Notes under the pieces: model-generated | What the model was told of the DNA's origin: nothing | Databases searched by the model: none | What the model saw: the letters and a program-made list of their open reading frames with translations, nothing else | Assembly: GCA_001304015.1 (NCBI GenBank) | Contig: LJUY01000007.1 | Span: 15,531-79,530 of the forward strand | Direction: 5' to 3' | From: a candidate division Zixibacteria bacterium SM23_81 | GTDB lineage: Bacteria > SM23-81 | DNA length: 64,000 bases | Translations under genes and position numbers: made by a program | In this document: positions 8,742-17,950 of the stretch, piece after piece | How the letters are laid out: each line of letters starts with the position of its first letter | How positions within the stretch are numbered: the first letter of the stretch is position 1

Positions 8742-9278
8742 TTAGCCCTCGAAGTGGGGCCGTTCCTCTCGGACGAACCAGTCCGCCGGATTTTCCAGGT
8801 AGTCGCGGGTCTCCTTCAGAAAGGCGTAATGCTCATTTTCCTGTTCCAGCATGAATTGATAGAGCTTTCTGGCCATGTCATCTGAGGTGTCCTTGATGAG
8901 CCGCTGATACATATTGTAGGCCTTCTGTTCCAGCTCCATGGCCGCCTCATAGGCCTCCAGACTTCCCGCATCGGCCTTGATCGTCTCGTCCATGTCTTGG
9001 CAAGCTTTTTTGAACACATTCTCGAGCCTTGTCTTCGCGTGAGGTTTATCCTCGAGCAAACCTCCCAGCTCCTGACACGTGCCCTTCTCTTGAAGCGCGC
9101 AGTAAAAGGCCTTAATGGTCTCGATGTGAACCAGCTCTTCGTCAGCCAGGGTTTCGAAGACCGATTTGGCCAGTGGATTCGCTGAACGCCGTGCAGCTGC
9201 CTTATAGAAAGCTCCGCCATCCTGTTCCGTCTTGATGGCGGTGCTCAGGGATTCCAATTCCTCTTGCGTCGTGCTCAT
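8742..9278 (-). CDS. Ferritin-like di-iron protein
   Basis: Second ferritin-like four-helix protein, 178 residues, only distantly like the one at 7687. Ligand-type motifs are EQDGGAFYKAA near the N-terminus, DEELVHIE, EAAMELEQKAYNMY and LEQENEHYAF. The frame opens at 9326, but GGGAGGAG six bases before the ATG at 9278 fixes the start. The protein ends in a short proline-rich tail (ENPADWFVREERPHFEG). Likely a peroxide or iron stress protein co-transcribed with the DJ-1 gene 23 bp downstream. Confidence 0.87.
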   Translation of the reverse strand: MSTTQEELESLSTAIKTEQDGGAFYKAAARRSANPLAKSVFETLADEELVHIETIKAFYCALQEKGTCQELGGLLEDKPHAKTRLENVFKKACQDMDETIKADAGSLEAYEAAMELEQKAYNMYQRLIKDTSDDMARKLYQFMLEQENEHYAFLKETRDYLENPADWFVREERPHFEG

Positions 9279-9322
9279 GTATCTCCTCCCGTCAGTGATA
9301 GTGAATGAGAAAAACGAGACCT

Positions 9323-9741
9323 TCACCTGTCCTTGATCTCGATGAGGATGCCGTCGGGATCGCGAATAAAATAGACCAGATGGGCCTTCCGCACCACCTC
9401 GATCACCTGAGCGCCCTTCTCCTTGGCCTCCTGGCAGAAAGCTCCTTTGTTCCCAACCTCCAGACCGAAATGGTTGATGCGGGGATCAGGGGAAAGGGGC
9501 CTTGATCTTGCATTTTTTGGTCGGAATGGAACAGCTCTAGCACCACCTTGTCCCGGCGATAGACCTCCGCCGTGTAGGCCGTGTCTTGACCGAAGATGTG
9601 ATGCATGATCTTGGCGGGTACATGGTAGCTGTCCTGTTTTTCAAAGCCTAAGACGCGGCGGTAGAATCGACTTAAGCGCTCTAGGTCTGTCACCCATAGG
9701 CCAATATGCTGAACCCGTAATGCAATTGATTCCTCATTCAT
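9323..9741 (-). pseudogene. Glyoxalase/VOC-fold protein interrupted by a frameshift
   Basis: Vicinal-oxygen-chelate family protein. The N-terminal half (ATG at 9741) has VQHIGLWVTDLERLSRFY and VLGFEK, a typical first beta-alpha-beta unit with a metal-ligand histidine. The second half continues in another frame with RINHFGLEV and later FIRDPDGILIEI, ending at TGA 9323-9325. The frames meet at GGGGCC 9496-9501: one missing base there (GGC for GGGC, or one C fewer) would restore about 140 residues. Either an assembly error in a short homopolymer or a real lesion. Metal ligands in both halves are otherwise intact, which hints at a recent event or an error. Confidence 0.8.
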
Positions 9742-9823
9742 ATCGATTCCAGGATGTGTCTTGAGAGCGTGTCCTCCAATATCCCCAGACTTCTCCAGCC
9801 GAGCTTTCCGATCCGATGTCAGG

Positions 9824-10942
9824 TTAGATTCCTAGCTCCGTTCGCGTCCTCAGTCGTCGCAGAATATTACCCCGTTGAAGAATTCCGATGACCCTCTCGT
9901 TCTCCACCACGGGCAGCTGCCCCACGTCCTTCTCGCTGAGACGCTGCAGGATGATGTTGCCATCGTCGTCGGGGGCGATGATCTCCAGTTCTTCGCGGGG
10001 AGTCATGGCCTGGCGAATGGTGGTGGAAGCCCACTGTTCCCGGGCCACCTTTTTGATGTCTCCCAAGCCGACCATACCCTCCAGCCGGCCGGCATCGGTC
10101 ACCACGAAGGTATGTCGATGTCGCCCCAGGATATGGTCCTCGACGAGATCCTGTAGAGAGAGGTCGCCGGCGACGGTCTCGAAATCCTTGGTCATGAGGT
10201 CTTCGGCCCTCAGGCCCCGCAGCATCTCTCGCATTAATACATGGTGGTAGCCGCGGACTGCGGCGCTGTGCAGAAACCAGCCGATAAAGATGAGCCAAAG
10301 GCCGTTGACGAAAAGTCCTGCAAAGATCTGCCGGAGACCGATGAAGATCAACAGAAATGCAACTCCCTGCCCCGTCAGGGAGGCGACACGGGTGGCCTTC
10401 TTTAAATTTCCTGTCATTCCCCAGACAATGGCTCGCAGAACTCGACCGCCGTCAAGGGGAAAGCCGGGGACCATGTTGAAGACCGCCAGGATGGCGTTGA
10501 TCATGGCCAGATAGCGCCCCAGGGCCGCCAGGGGCTGACTGGTAGTCTGAAATACAAGCCACCAGATTGCGAAAAAAGCGGCTATCATAAGGCTGGAGAG
10601 GGGCCCGGCGATGGCCATTGTGAATTCTTTAGCCGGCCTGTCGGGCTCCTCGGTGATCTGGGCCACGCCACCGAATATGAATAAGGTAATATTACGAACC
10701 TTTTCCCCCTGCCGGATGGCCACCAGGGAATGGGTTAACTCATGGGCCAAGACCGATCCGAAGAAGAGGAAGCTGGTCACCAGACCGATGAGCCAATGCA
10801 TGCCGGAGCTCCAACTGGGATATTGCCTGGGGAAATAGGAGCCCCCCAGAGTGAAGGTGATCAAGGCGAAGATGACTAGCCAGCTGGGGTCGATATTCAC
10901 CTCCACCCCCAGGATTTTTCCCAGGCGCCAGGAGCTTCTCAT
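9824..10942 (-). CDS. Site-2 protease family (M50) metalloprotease with CBS pair
   Basis: Membrane-embedded zinc protease like SpoIVFB, 372 residues from the ATG at 10942 (the frame opens earlier at 11011, but the conserved N-terminus RLGKILGVEVNIDPSW begins here). The zinc motif HELTH is at 67-71 in the second or third hydrophobic segment; the third ligand sits in FPLDGGRVLRA near residue 160. Four to six membrane segments cover residues 20-235. Two CBS motifs follow in the cytoplasm (about 250-370) and may bind adenine nucleotides. Substrate is unknown. Anti-sigma factors or signal-peptide remnants are usual for the family. Confidence 0.93.
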   Translation of the reverse strand: MRSSWRLGKILGVEVNIDPSWLVIFALITFTLGGSYFPRQYPSWSSGMHWLIGLVTSFLFFGSVLAHELTHSLVAIRQGEKVRNITLFIFGGVAQITEEPDRPAKEFTMAIAGPLSSLMIAAFFAIWWLVFQTTSQPLAALGRYLAMINAILAVFNMVPGFPLDGGRVLRAIVWGMTGNLKKATRVASLTGQGVAFLLIFIGLRQIFAGLFVNGLWLIFIGWFLHSAAVRGYHHVLMREMLRGLRAEDLMTKDFETVAGDLSLQDLVEDHILGRHRHTFVVTDAGRLEGMVGLGDIKKVAREQWASTTIRQAMTPREELEIIAPDDDGNIILQRLSEKDVGQLPVVENERVIGILQRGNILRRLRTRTELGI

Positions 10943-11079
10943 ATTTTTCTCTTTCAGTGGGATGAAATGGGGCGGCCTCGCGGGCGAGACACAAGCCAGG
11001 AGTTTCTTCAAAGGTAGGAATTTTTCAGTGGTATGTCAAGAGCTATCCAGGAGGATCGAGGAAGGCCGCAAATGAGGGA

Positions 11080-13374
11080 TCATTTTCCCATGACCAACCG
11101 AAAATCTCTCTTGATCTTCCCCTGCTTGACCACCTTAAGGGTCGTCTGGAAGACATCGTATCCGGGGCGATGAACGGTGATGATCCTGGTACCCGGCTCC
11201 ACGCAGACGAATCGGTAGGCTCCATTGGATCCCGTTTGCAGAGCAAAGGCATTATCCAGTACCACAAGGGCTCCCTCAATGGGTTTGCCCTGCTCATCGG
11301 TGATGGTGCCTGCGATGGCGCCGGTCGTCTCCAGGTCTAAGCCAAAATCCTCTAACAGGCCGCAGAAGATGGCATAGGCCTCCTGGCGCAAAGTGGCTGT
11401 GTCTTTCAGCCTCTCCTCGGCCGCAGGATCTGTGACCACTGTGGGGGTTGCCAGGGCTCGGTCCACCCAGGCCTCGATCATGAGGTAAGAGGACCACTCA
11501 TGGGCTCCCAAATTTTTTGTTCCCAAATACCAAACTAGGTGTTTCTGGATTCGCTCAGCCAGGGCTTTGCCCTCTCCGTCGGTGTAAAAATAATAGGATC
11601 GCGAGCCGTCCTCGTCTATGTAGGGGTTGCTGTGAGAGATGGAGACCAATTTGTTGGGCATGAGATTGCGGACAAAGCGGGTTCTCATCACGGGGTCTAT
11701 GGTCTCGGCGAACTGGGTCCTGGTCATATGGACGGTGGCTCCCGCAGCGATGAGGTACTCTCGGAGATATTGAGCCACCCGTAAGTTGATATCGGAGGCC
11801 TTTAGGCCTGTGGGACCCACTGCTCCGGGCTCGTCGCCACCATATTCCGCATCGATGACCACAGACTTGTCCAGAAGCAATCCACCGTATAGGGGCGTCA
11901 TGGCGATATCTTGATGTTGGCCAGCGTTCTTTCTTACCTTGATCGAGTCTTCATGGCTCAGGTAGCCGGGACATTTCACCATGAGTGGATATGAACCAGG
12001 GTCTAAGTTTTCAAACAGGTAGAAGCCACCCTGGTCTGTCTGGGCCATCTTGTCGGCCAATTTCACCCAGGCTTCCGGCACCGGGTGCTGATTTGTTCCA
12101 TCGGTGATCATGCCCGTAACCAGGGCAGGACTGGTGGAGTCGAACTGAACCTCCACGCGGTCGTAGAGATTTCCGCAAGTGGCGAAGATGAGGGCTTTTC
12201 CCTTTGGATTCTGGACCTTTAGATATGTGCTGACATGACCGCCTGCGGTGCTGTCTGTCGAGGAACTGGGCGAACCCCGGTCGGTGACAAAAGAGACCTT
12301 TGTGCCCTCTGCCACGGGATGTCCATTTCTGTCCCTCACAGAGGCCCGAGCTCCAACGACGAAGGTACCCTTCACAGGAGCCCACAGAGGTGCACAGCTC
12401 AATTGAAGATTGGCTGGTGGGAGGTCCACGGTAAACTCTTTCTGCAGCGGTTTGGTGGCATTTCCCTTGCGGTTCCGAGCTAGGAGGAAAAGTGTGTGTG
12501 TGCCGCTGGCCAGAGGTTGGAGAGATGAAGCGGTCAGCAATCCCGTTTGATGATCGAAATGGTAAAGAAGCTGTTCATCGTCTACTTTCAACTCTATAGT
12601 TGCCGGATCGATGCCCAAACCTCCCTCCTCGTCGAGAATGGTGGCTTGAACTGTAAGGAGTCCTGTATGGGCGACATCCTGGTTGATCTGAAACTCTGAA
12701 ATAATGGGGATCCCGCCATCAAAGTAATTCTTGATTCCCTCGTAATAGGCCTGGGCTTCCTCTTTTTGATGTTCTTCTGTTTTCAACTTGGCCTCTCGTT
12801 CAGGATTGCTGATGTACGAGGGCTCGCCCAGAACACAGGGCTCGTCGTTGTTGCGGGTGACATAATAGATGGCCGGGCGGACGGGAAGTTGGGATAATCC
12901 GATGTGTTTGTGGAAAGCGGCGTAGAGATGGTTGGCCACATCCCGAGAGGGGCCGTCGCTCCACCAGTAGTAGTACAACTCCGAGCGATCGACGGCTCGG
13001 TCTACCTGGGCGTTGGCATTGTGGTGCAGTGAGACGAACAAGTCGGGCTTTCGCTTTTTGGTAAAGGCCACCCGATCCTGCAAGGAGATCGTCTGATTAT
13101 CTCGTTCCCGCGTCATATAGACCTTGGCTCCGTCCTTTTCCAGCATCTCTTTCAGCCTTTTGCTGACCTTCAGGTTAGGAGTTTTCTCTTCCAACCCGTT
13201 GAGACCCACGGCTCCTAAATGCTCACCCCCATGGCCTGCATCGAGAACGATCTTTTTTCCGGCAAGACCCACACCCCGTTGCCTTCCGCCGATGATGGCG
13301 CAGGAGGTAACCAGGATGGGGACGATCAGCAGGATGAGGAAAATGGAACCTGCAGAGGGATGAGATATGCTCAT
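11080..13374 (-). CDS. Lipoprotein with active and degenerate amidase_3 domains
   Basis: N-acetylmuramoyl-L-alanine amidase, 764 residues, cutting the peptide from peptidoglycan. A lipobox LVTSC puts the mature protein on a membrane at Cys25. The first amidase domain (about 40-240) has DAGHGG with His48, EEK with Glu63 and SLHHNA with His117, the usual zinc set. Then come an Ig-like region, a carboxypeptidase-regulatory-like domain, a second amidase-like domain (about 510-705) and another regulatory-like domain at the end. The second amidase domain reads DAEYGG and SISHSN: the first histidine is tyrosine and the glutamate position is not acidic, so it cannot bind zinc normally and may be a peptidoglycan-binding domain. 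No sorting module. Confidence 0.9.
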   Translation of the reverse strand: MSISHPSAGSIFLILLIVPILVTSCAIIGGRQRGVGLAGKKIVLDAGHGGEHLGAVGLNGLEEKTPNLKVSKRLKEMLEKDGAKVYMTRERDNQTISLQDRVAFTKKRKPDLFVSLHHNANAQVDRAVDRSELYYYWWSDGPSRDVANHLYAAFHKHIGLSQLPVRPAIYYVTRNNDEPCVLGEPSYISNPEREAKLKTEEHQKEEAQAYYEGIKNYFDGGIPIISEFQINQDVAHTGLLTVQATILDEEGGLGIDPATIELKVDDEQLLYHFDHQTGLLTASSLQPLASGTHTLFLLARNRKGNATKPLQKEFTVDLPPANLQLSCAPLWAPVKGTFVVGARASVRDRNGHPVAEGTKVSFVTDRGSPSSSTDSTAGGHVSTYLKVQNPKGKALIFATCGNLYDRVEVQFDSTSPALVTGMITDGTNQHPVPEAWVKLADKMAQTDQGGFYLFENLDPGSYPLMVKCPGYLSHEDSIKVRKNAGQHQDIAMTPLYGGLLLDKSVVIDAEYGGDEPGAVGPTGLKASDINLRVAQYLREYLIAAGATVHMTRTQFAETIDPVMRTRFVRNLMPNKLVSISHSNPYIDEDGSRSYYFYTDGEGKALAERIQKHLVWYLGTKNLGAHEWSSYLMIEAWVDRALATPTVVTDPAAEERLKDTATLRQEAYAIFCGLLEDFGLDLETTGAIAGTITDEQGKPIEGALVVLDNAFALQTGSNGAYRFVCVEPGTRIITVHRPGYDVFQTTLKVVKQGKIKRDFRLVMGK

Positions 13375-13771
13375 GGCAATCTTCCTGTGGAGGGTGAGCT
13401 TTAGGGGCTAAAGGAGAGATGGGATATGAGATCGAAAATTGGTGTTGTATAAGATTATCGAAGCTCGTCCCTTGAGGGTCGAGACCCGAAACTTAAATCA
13501 AGAATTGCCATTCGGGGATTTCAGCATCAGAAGATGCCTCCTACAGAGTCTCCTCACAGGGGTAGTAGACTCTTACATTCCCGCCACTTTGTTTGCTCTA
13601 ATTCTTGATTTCATCTTGTCATTGCTGCGAATGCAGGAATCTCACAATAGAAGATCTCCCCACAGTTGCTGCTGTCCCTGAGATGCCTGTCCCCGCTCCT
13701 CGCTTTCGCGGGGAAAAGTTGAGCAGGCATGACAACTTTTAATTGCCAACATCCACAAGGAGCGAGGAGGG
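13375..13771. other. 397-bp gap with hairpins
   Basis: No gene seen. Near 13400-13414 lies CTTTAG-GGG-CTAAAG, an inverted repeat about 30 bp before the amidase start that could be an operator. CCCCGC/GCGGGG at about 13690-13713 can form a hairpin downstream of the outer-membrane protein gene, followed on the minus strand by no clear T run. CTCCTCGCT inside it is repeated in reverse as AGCGAGGAG near 13761. A short GCATTCGCAGC-type inverted repeat near 13625 resembles intergenic REP-like elements. Confidence 0.4.
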
Positions 13772-14821
13772 TTATGAACGAAGCTTGGTGCTCGTTTTCA
13801 CGCGAAGAAAGGGGATTGTTCCCAGAAGAGCATCTTTCCCGAAAAGACCCCGGGAAAATCCCGATTCTATTTTAAGATTGGCAGTAGGGATAAAGATGGC
13901 AATTCCAGGACTCACCGTAAATCTGTGCTGCCCGTCATCGGTTTTCCAACCTTCCTCGCTTTTGGAGGCAGTTATGGAATACCCATTAAATTCCAGAACG
14001 GCAGAGACGGAGGGAGAAAAAGCTCGGACCAAGGCGATATCATAAGAATACACATCCCCGAGATACAAATCCCCAAAGCCTATCTCATAAGTATAATAAT
14101 GGCGATACGCGGCTTCAGTTTTGCCGGTCGCCACATAGCCAAAGTTAGCATAGATTTTAAGGCTTTTCAAATCAGCACTATCATACGCCATATATGCTAT
14201 GAATGCGAAGTCTGTGCTGCCTGTGCCGGTGGGAAGCTCTTCATATGCGTTTAGATACCGGTGGGGTAGCCAATCGCCGGGGTAATAGATGTAATATCCT
14301 TCATTAGTATCAAATGATCGCAGGCGATGATCTCCCGTCGGCAATTTGATCCCCGCTCCTAAAGATATTCGTATCGGTCCAGCTAAAGATCCAAAAGGAT
14401 CGGCTCGTAATCTGAGCAGGAGGTCGCCGAATCTCTTGTTGTCGAGTTTGCCAACGGGCCGAGGGCCTTCTAGTTTCCTCCAGATAAAGGGAGCTCTGAG
14501 TCCAATTTCAACATTCGCCGTGAGGCCATAATTCATTTCCAGGAAGTGGACCAATCGTGAGTAATCGTATGGCTCTAAATCTCTGATTGTCCCCGACGAG
14601 TTCAAGTACCAATTGTAGTCGCAGTATCGCAGTTCGTTTGTAATCCTAAGGGTACCTTTCGCCGTCAGCGTCACATCGCCTATACCTAGGGGCTCACCAT
14701 AGGTGCCACGGATATAATCCCCGACTGGAAATAGTGACGGATTTGGGATAGGATCAGCAAGAACACTTGGAGAGAGGGTAACGCACAATAAAAACGACAG
14801 GAGGAATATCAAGTTGCGCAT
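13772..14821 (-). CDS. Predicted outer-membrane beta-barrel protein
   Basis: Protein of 349 residues with a clear signal peptide (cleavage after VLA near residue 22). The rest alternates polar and hydrophobic residues with many aromatic ones, as in beta barrels of the phenol-degradation meta-pathway/transporter-like group: GLTANVEIGLRAPF, GAGIKLPTGDHRL and repeated SLGAGI-type strands. The family is thought to form outer-membrane channels, but substrates are unknown. It starts 42 bp after the universal stress protein gene and is probably co-transcribed with it. Confidence 0.75.
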   Translation of the reverse strand: MRNLIFLLSFLLCVTLSPSVLADPIPNPSLFPVGDYIRGTYGEPLGIGDVTLTAKGTLRITNELRYCDYNWYLNSSGTIRDLEPYDYSRLVHFLEMNYGLTANVEIGLRAPFIWRKLEGPRPVGKLDNKRFGDLLLRLRADPFGSLAGPIRISLGAGIKLPTGDHRLRSFDTNEGYYIYYPGDWLPHRYLNAYEELPTGTGSTDFAFIAYMAYDSADLKSLKIYANFGYVATGKTEAAYRHYYTYEIGFGDLYLGDVYSYDIALVRAFSPSVSAVLEFNGYSITASKSEEGWKTDDGQHRFTVSPGIAIFIPTANLKIESGFSRGLFGKDALLGTIPFLRVKTSTKLRS

Positions 14822-14863
14822 GACCTTCCCCCTTTCCCTTTGGATCCACTGAACTCCCCACCC

Positions 14864-15283
14864 TCACCTCACCAACAGCACCGAACACTGGGCTCGCTGG
14901 ACCACCTCCTGGCTGACGCTGCCCAACCTTTTAACCTCTCTCTCGCTCAACCCCCGGGATCCCAGGACGATCAGGTCGTAATTTCCTGCCTTGGCTTCTT
15001 CCAAAATGGCGTCGGCGGGGTGGAGGTCCTGGACCAGTTTTGTATCGCAGGACTGCTGTTCCTCAGTAAAGACCTTCTCGGTGAAGCGGAGGGCCTGTCT
15101 GGCATCGTTTAGGAAGCTCTCGTTCAACTCAGCCCCGATGTCGTCCCGGTACATGGTGGGCACATAGGCCACGCTGATCAAGGTTGCTTTGGCGGGGAGC
15201 TTCCTGACCAACTGGATCGCCTGACGTGCTGCTCTAAGGGCGTTGTCTGAGCCATCGGTGGCCACCAGAAGTTTCGAGAACAT
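14864..15283 (-). CDS. Universal stress protein (UspA family)
   Basis: Cytoplasmic stress protein of 139 residues with one Usp domain. It begins LLVATDGSDNA (first strand and the Asp that contacts adenine) and ends with the ATP-binding pattern GSRGLSEREVKRLGSVSQ, that is G-x2-G-x9-G-S, so it probably binds ATP. I prefer the ATG at 15283 (AAAGG eight bases upstream) to a GTG three codons earlier. Confidence 0.93.
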   Translation of the reverse strand: MFSKLLVATDGSDNALRAARQAIQLVRKLPAKATLISVAYVPTMYRDDIGAELNESFLNDARQALRFTEKVFTEEQQSCDTKLVQDLHPADAILEEAKAGNYDLIVLGSRGLSEREVKRLGSVSQEVVQRAQCSVLLVR

Positions 15284-15428
15284 TGGGCGCACCTTTCTCG
15301 TGGGATGAGGATGGACAGGATCTGATCTGTGGACTCGGTGAGGTCGAGTTCACTTTTTCCGCGTCCTTGGGCCAGGTGGCAAAAGAGCGCTCTGCGAAGA
15401 CCCCTTTCGGGATTCTGGAGGGTGGTCG

Positions 15429-17876
15429 TCACCGCACCAGGATCATCTTGCGGCTCTGAGCAAGGCGGCCAACCTGCAGATGGCAGAAATACACTCCGCT
15501 GGCCACGGGCAGGCCTCGATCATCCAGTCCTTTCCATCTTACGGTATAAGTTCCGGCTGCTTGACTCTCGTCAACAAGCGTTTTCACCGTCTGTCCAAAA
15601 ACGTTGAAGATCCGCAGTCGGACATGGTCGTCCTCGGAAAGCTGGTAGCCGATATTCGTCTCGGGGTTAAAGGGATTGGGATAGTTCTGGAAGAGTTGAA
15701 ATGTGCTCGGTAACCTGTGAGTCAGCTGTCCTTGGTCGTCCACGCCGGTAACGGCCCTGGCCAAACGGAGATCATCCAGGTAAATGGTTCCTTTGCTGGC
15801 TCCCCCCTGGTCGTGGTAAGTCATCTGAAAGCTGTCCACCCGCATGGTTCCCTCCAGGATGCCATTGCCGATCCAGCTTCCCACGGGATCGGAGCCCAAG
15901 TCCCACTGGACCAGCCTCCAGCCGACCCAGTCGATGGTCACCCACTGGCTTACCTCGTGATACTCCGCAGCGGTGGAGGGGATGTGGTCGTCGACGCAGA
16001 AGCGGAATTTGTTGTTGCTGCCGTCGCCGTAGAGCCAGACCTGCAGAGTATAGCTGGTGTCGAAGTGCACGGCATCCGAGGCCGGCGGAGGAAAGTAGAC
16101 GCGTATCAACCAGCTAGGGGCTCCCGGATCCCACTCATAATCCAGACGGCCCGAGGCGGTGCTGCCCGTGGTGGGATTGACCGTAGAGGTGTCGGTGTCG
16201 AAGGTGGTGCTGTCCGCGATGGTGCCCGAGGTGCTGCCGCTGGCTTCGGGATCCCACCACGGTGATACCCCATCCTCGAAGTCGTCGATGCTGGTGAACT
16301 GATAGGATTGAGAGCTGGTGGTGAAGGACCACTCATACGTCTGGTCCATTTCATTTAAGAAGAGGTCTCGGAGGCCTGTGTTCAAAGTCACCGTGTATGT
16401 TTCATCGGGATTCAGAAGCTCGGCCGGGTAGATGAAGATGAACCCGTGGGTGCCCAGCTCCTGATAATCGAAGGTCCGAGCCACCGGAACGGAGTTGCCA
16501 TCTCTGAGGATGACGTTCTGGGGGATGATGGTGGTGGGATCTAAAAATTCGTCGAACTCCGCGGAGATGACCGCGTCAACGGACACATCATCTGCCCCAT
16601 TGGCCGGAGAAACGGCAAACACCAATGGGGAGGTGGTATCCAGACGCGCGGTCCTGAAGACGAAAGTGTATGGATCGCCTTCCAGACCATCTCCATTGCC
16701 ATCCAAAAGGTGGCCGAAGTTATCCTCAGCCGTGGCCGCGATGGTCACCTGATAATCCGTGTGTGACTGTAAATATTCGTCGGGATCAAAGGTCATTTGT
16801 GTGTGATCTATGTTCCAGCTGAAGGTTCCCATAGCAGAGGGGACGATGACGAAGGCGCTTTCGGTAGTGGCCTGGTCCATGTAGCGGCTGAAGTTTATGA
16901 CCAACTCCTCGAACACGAAAACGCCGGTATCCCCGGAATCGGGCACCGTGCTCACCACTGTGGGAGGGATGGTGTTGGCCAGGCCGAAGTCTTGGATGGT
17001 GAAGATGTCGGCGGCGACCATTACGCTGGCCGTGTCGCTCATATAGCCCTCATTCTCCACCGCCACCGAATAGGATCCTGGGGAGAGGTCGTCGAAGATG
17101 TACAGACCGTTCAGAGAATCGTCGGTGATGTACACCAGGCTGTCGGGAAAAAGGGTGCAGGTCACCCCGTTGAGGGGCTGACCCGTTTCCGCGTCGGAGA
17201 TGATGCCGGAGAGATTTCCCGTGGTCAGGGGATCGGCTCCGAAGTAATCCAGGAAGGAGGTAAACAGAGCTCGGGCCTCCATCTTCAGGTAGTCATCGTT
17301 GCGCAGCCGGTTCTTTTCCGGTGTATAGTCGAAGAAGGAGGCCTCGGTGAGCTCGCCGGGCATCTGCAGGTCGTCGAGTACGCCCAAGTTATATCCCAGA
17401 AAGCTCCGGTCTCCTCGAGCGTACCAAGTGGTGGTGCGCATTGCGTGCCAGATGTCTTCGCCCATGATCTCGCTCATGGTCACCGCCTCCGGCCATTGAG
17501 GTTGCCCATTGGAGAGCTCTTCGTAGAGCACCAGAGTGTAATTGCTCACTCCTTGCCATGCGTTGTGATGGATGGAATTGAACCAGTCCACGTTGTTGGA
17601 GTTGGCGATGAACTCCCGCTCGCTGAGGGAGGGATTTTGAATGTTGTCCGTACGGGTGAGGATCACCGTGTCCGGATTGGCCGTCTCCAGGTAATCTTTC
17701 AGGTAGAAGCCCACCTTCAGGTTGATGAGAGTCTCAAATGGTTTGATGGTCGGGTAGGCGCCGTGGCCGGGATCCAAACAGAACTTCAGGCCGCTCAGGT
17801 CGGCGCCCTGGGCTAAAGAGGGCGAGATGCCACCGAAGAGGACCATCAGCATGATCACAAGTCGCCGTTGCGACAT
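15429..17876 (-). CDS. Secreted amidase with Ig-like domains and C-terminal sorting module
   Basis: Peptidoglycan amidase of 815 residues. Signal peptide to about residue 25; amidase_3 domain with DPGHG (His38), ETL (Glu48) and SIHHNA (His103), ending near 215. Next come a carboxypeptidase-regulatory-like domain (GNLSGIISD), two SbsA-type Ig-like domains (PTVVSTVPDSGDTGV and FAVSPANGADDVSV), and a module of about 190 residues beginning DDFEDGVSPWWDPEASG that matches the whole body of the protein at 34489. The C-terminus has NYPNPFNPETNI and ends RKMILVR, the sorting module seen in eight proteins here. Likely cell-surface or secreted, acting on its own or foreign cell walls. Confidence 0.9.
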   Translation of the reverse strand: MSQRRLVIMLMVLFGGISPSLAQGADLSGLKFCLDPGHGAYPTIKPFETLINLKVGFYLKDYLETANPDTVILTRTDNIQNPSLSEREFIANSNNVDWFNSIHHNAWQGVSNYTLVLYEELSNGQPQWPEAVTMSEIMGEDIWHAMRTTTWYARGDRSFLGYNLGVLDDLQMPGELTEASFFDYTPEKNRLRNDDYLKMEARALFTSFLDYFGADPLTTGNLSGIISDAETGQPLNGVTCTLFPDSLVYITDDSLNGLYIFDDLSPGSYSVAVENEGYMSDTASVMVAADIFTIQDFGLANTIPPTVVSTVPDSGDTGVFVFEELVINFSRYMDQATTESAFVIVPSAMGTFSWNIDHTQMTFDPDEYLQSHTDYQVTIAATAEDNFGHLLDGNGDGLEGDPYTFVFRTARLDTTSPLVFAVSPANGADDVSVDAVISAEFDEFLDPTTIIPQNVILRDGNSVPVARTFDYQELGTHGFIFIYPAELLNPDETYTVTLNTGLRDLFLNEMDQTYEWSFTTSSQSYQFTSIDDFEDGVSPWWDPEASGSTSGTIADSTTFDTDTSTVNPTTGSTASGRLDYEWDPGAPSWLIRVYFPPPASDAVHFDTSYTLQVWLYGDGSNNKFRFCVDDHIPSTAAEYHEVSQWVTIDWVGWRLVQWDLGSDPVGSWIGNGILEGTMRVDSFQMTYHDQGGASKGTIYLDDLRLARAVTGVDDQGQLTHRLPSTFQLFQNYPNPFNPETNIGYQLSEDDHVRLRIFNVFGQTVKTLVDESQAAGTYTVRWKGLDDRGLPVASGVYFCHLQVGRLAQSRKMILVR

Positions 17877-17950
17877 AGAATCCTCCTTGCTGAGATGATA
17901 TTAAGACACCATGATTTGTTTGTCTGTCTTCCAGCTGCCGGCAGGGAGGA

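Noticed and set aside
13618-13645. GCATTCGCAGC-type inverted repeat that resembles a REP element
   Set aside because: Only one copy seen in the window and the match is short; mentioned in the gap entry but not called.
16797-17816. 339-residue open frame on the plus strand
   Set aside because: Antisense to the amidase gene at 15429, whose active-site motifs are clear.
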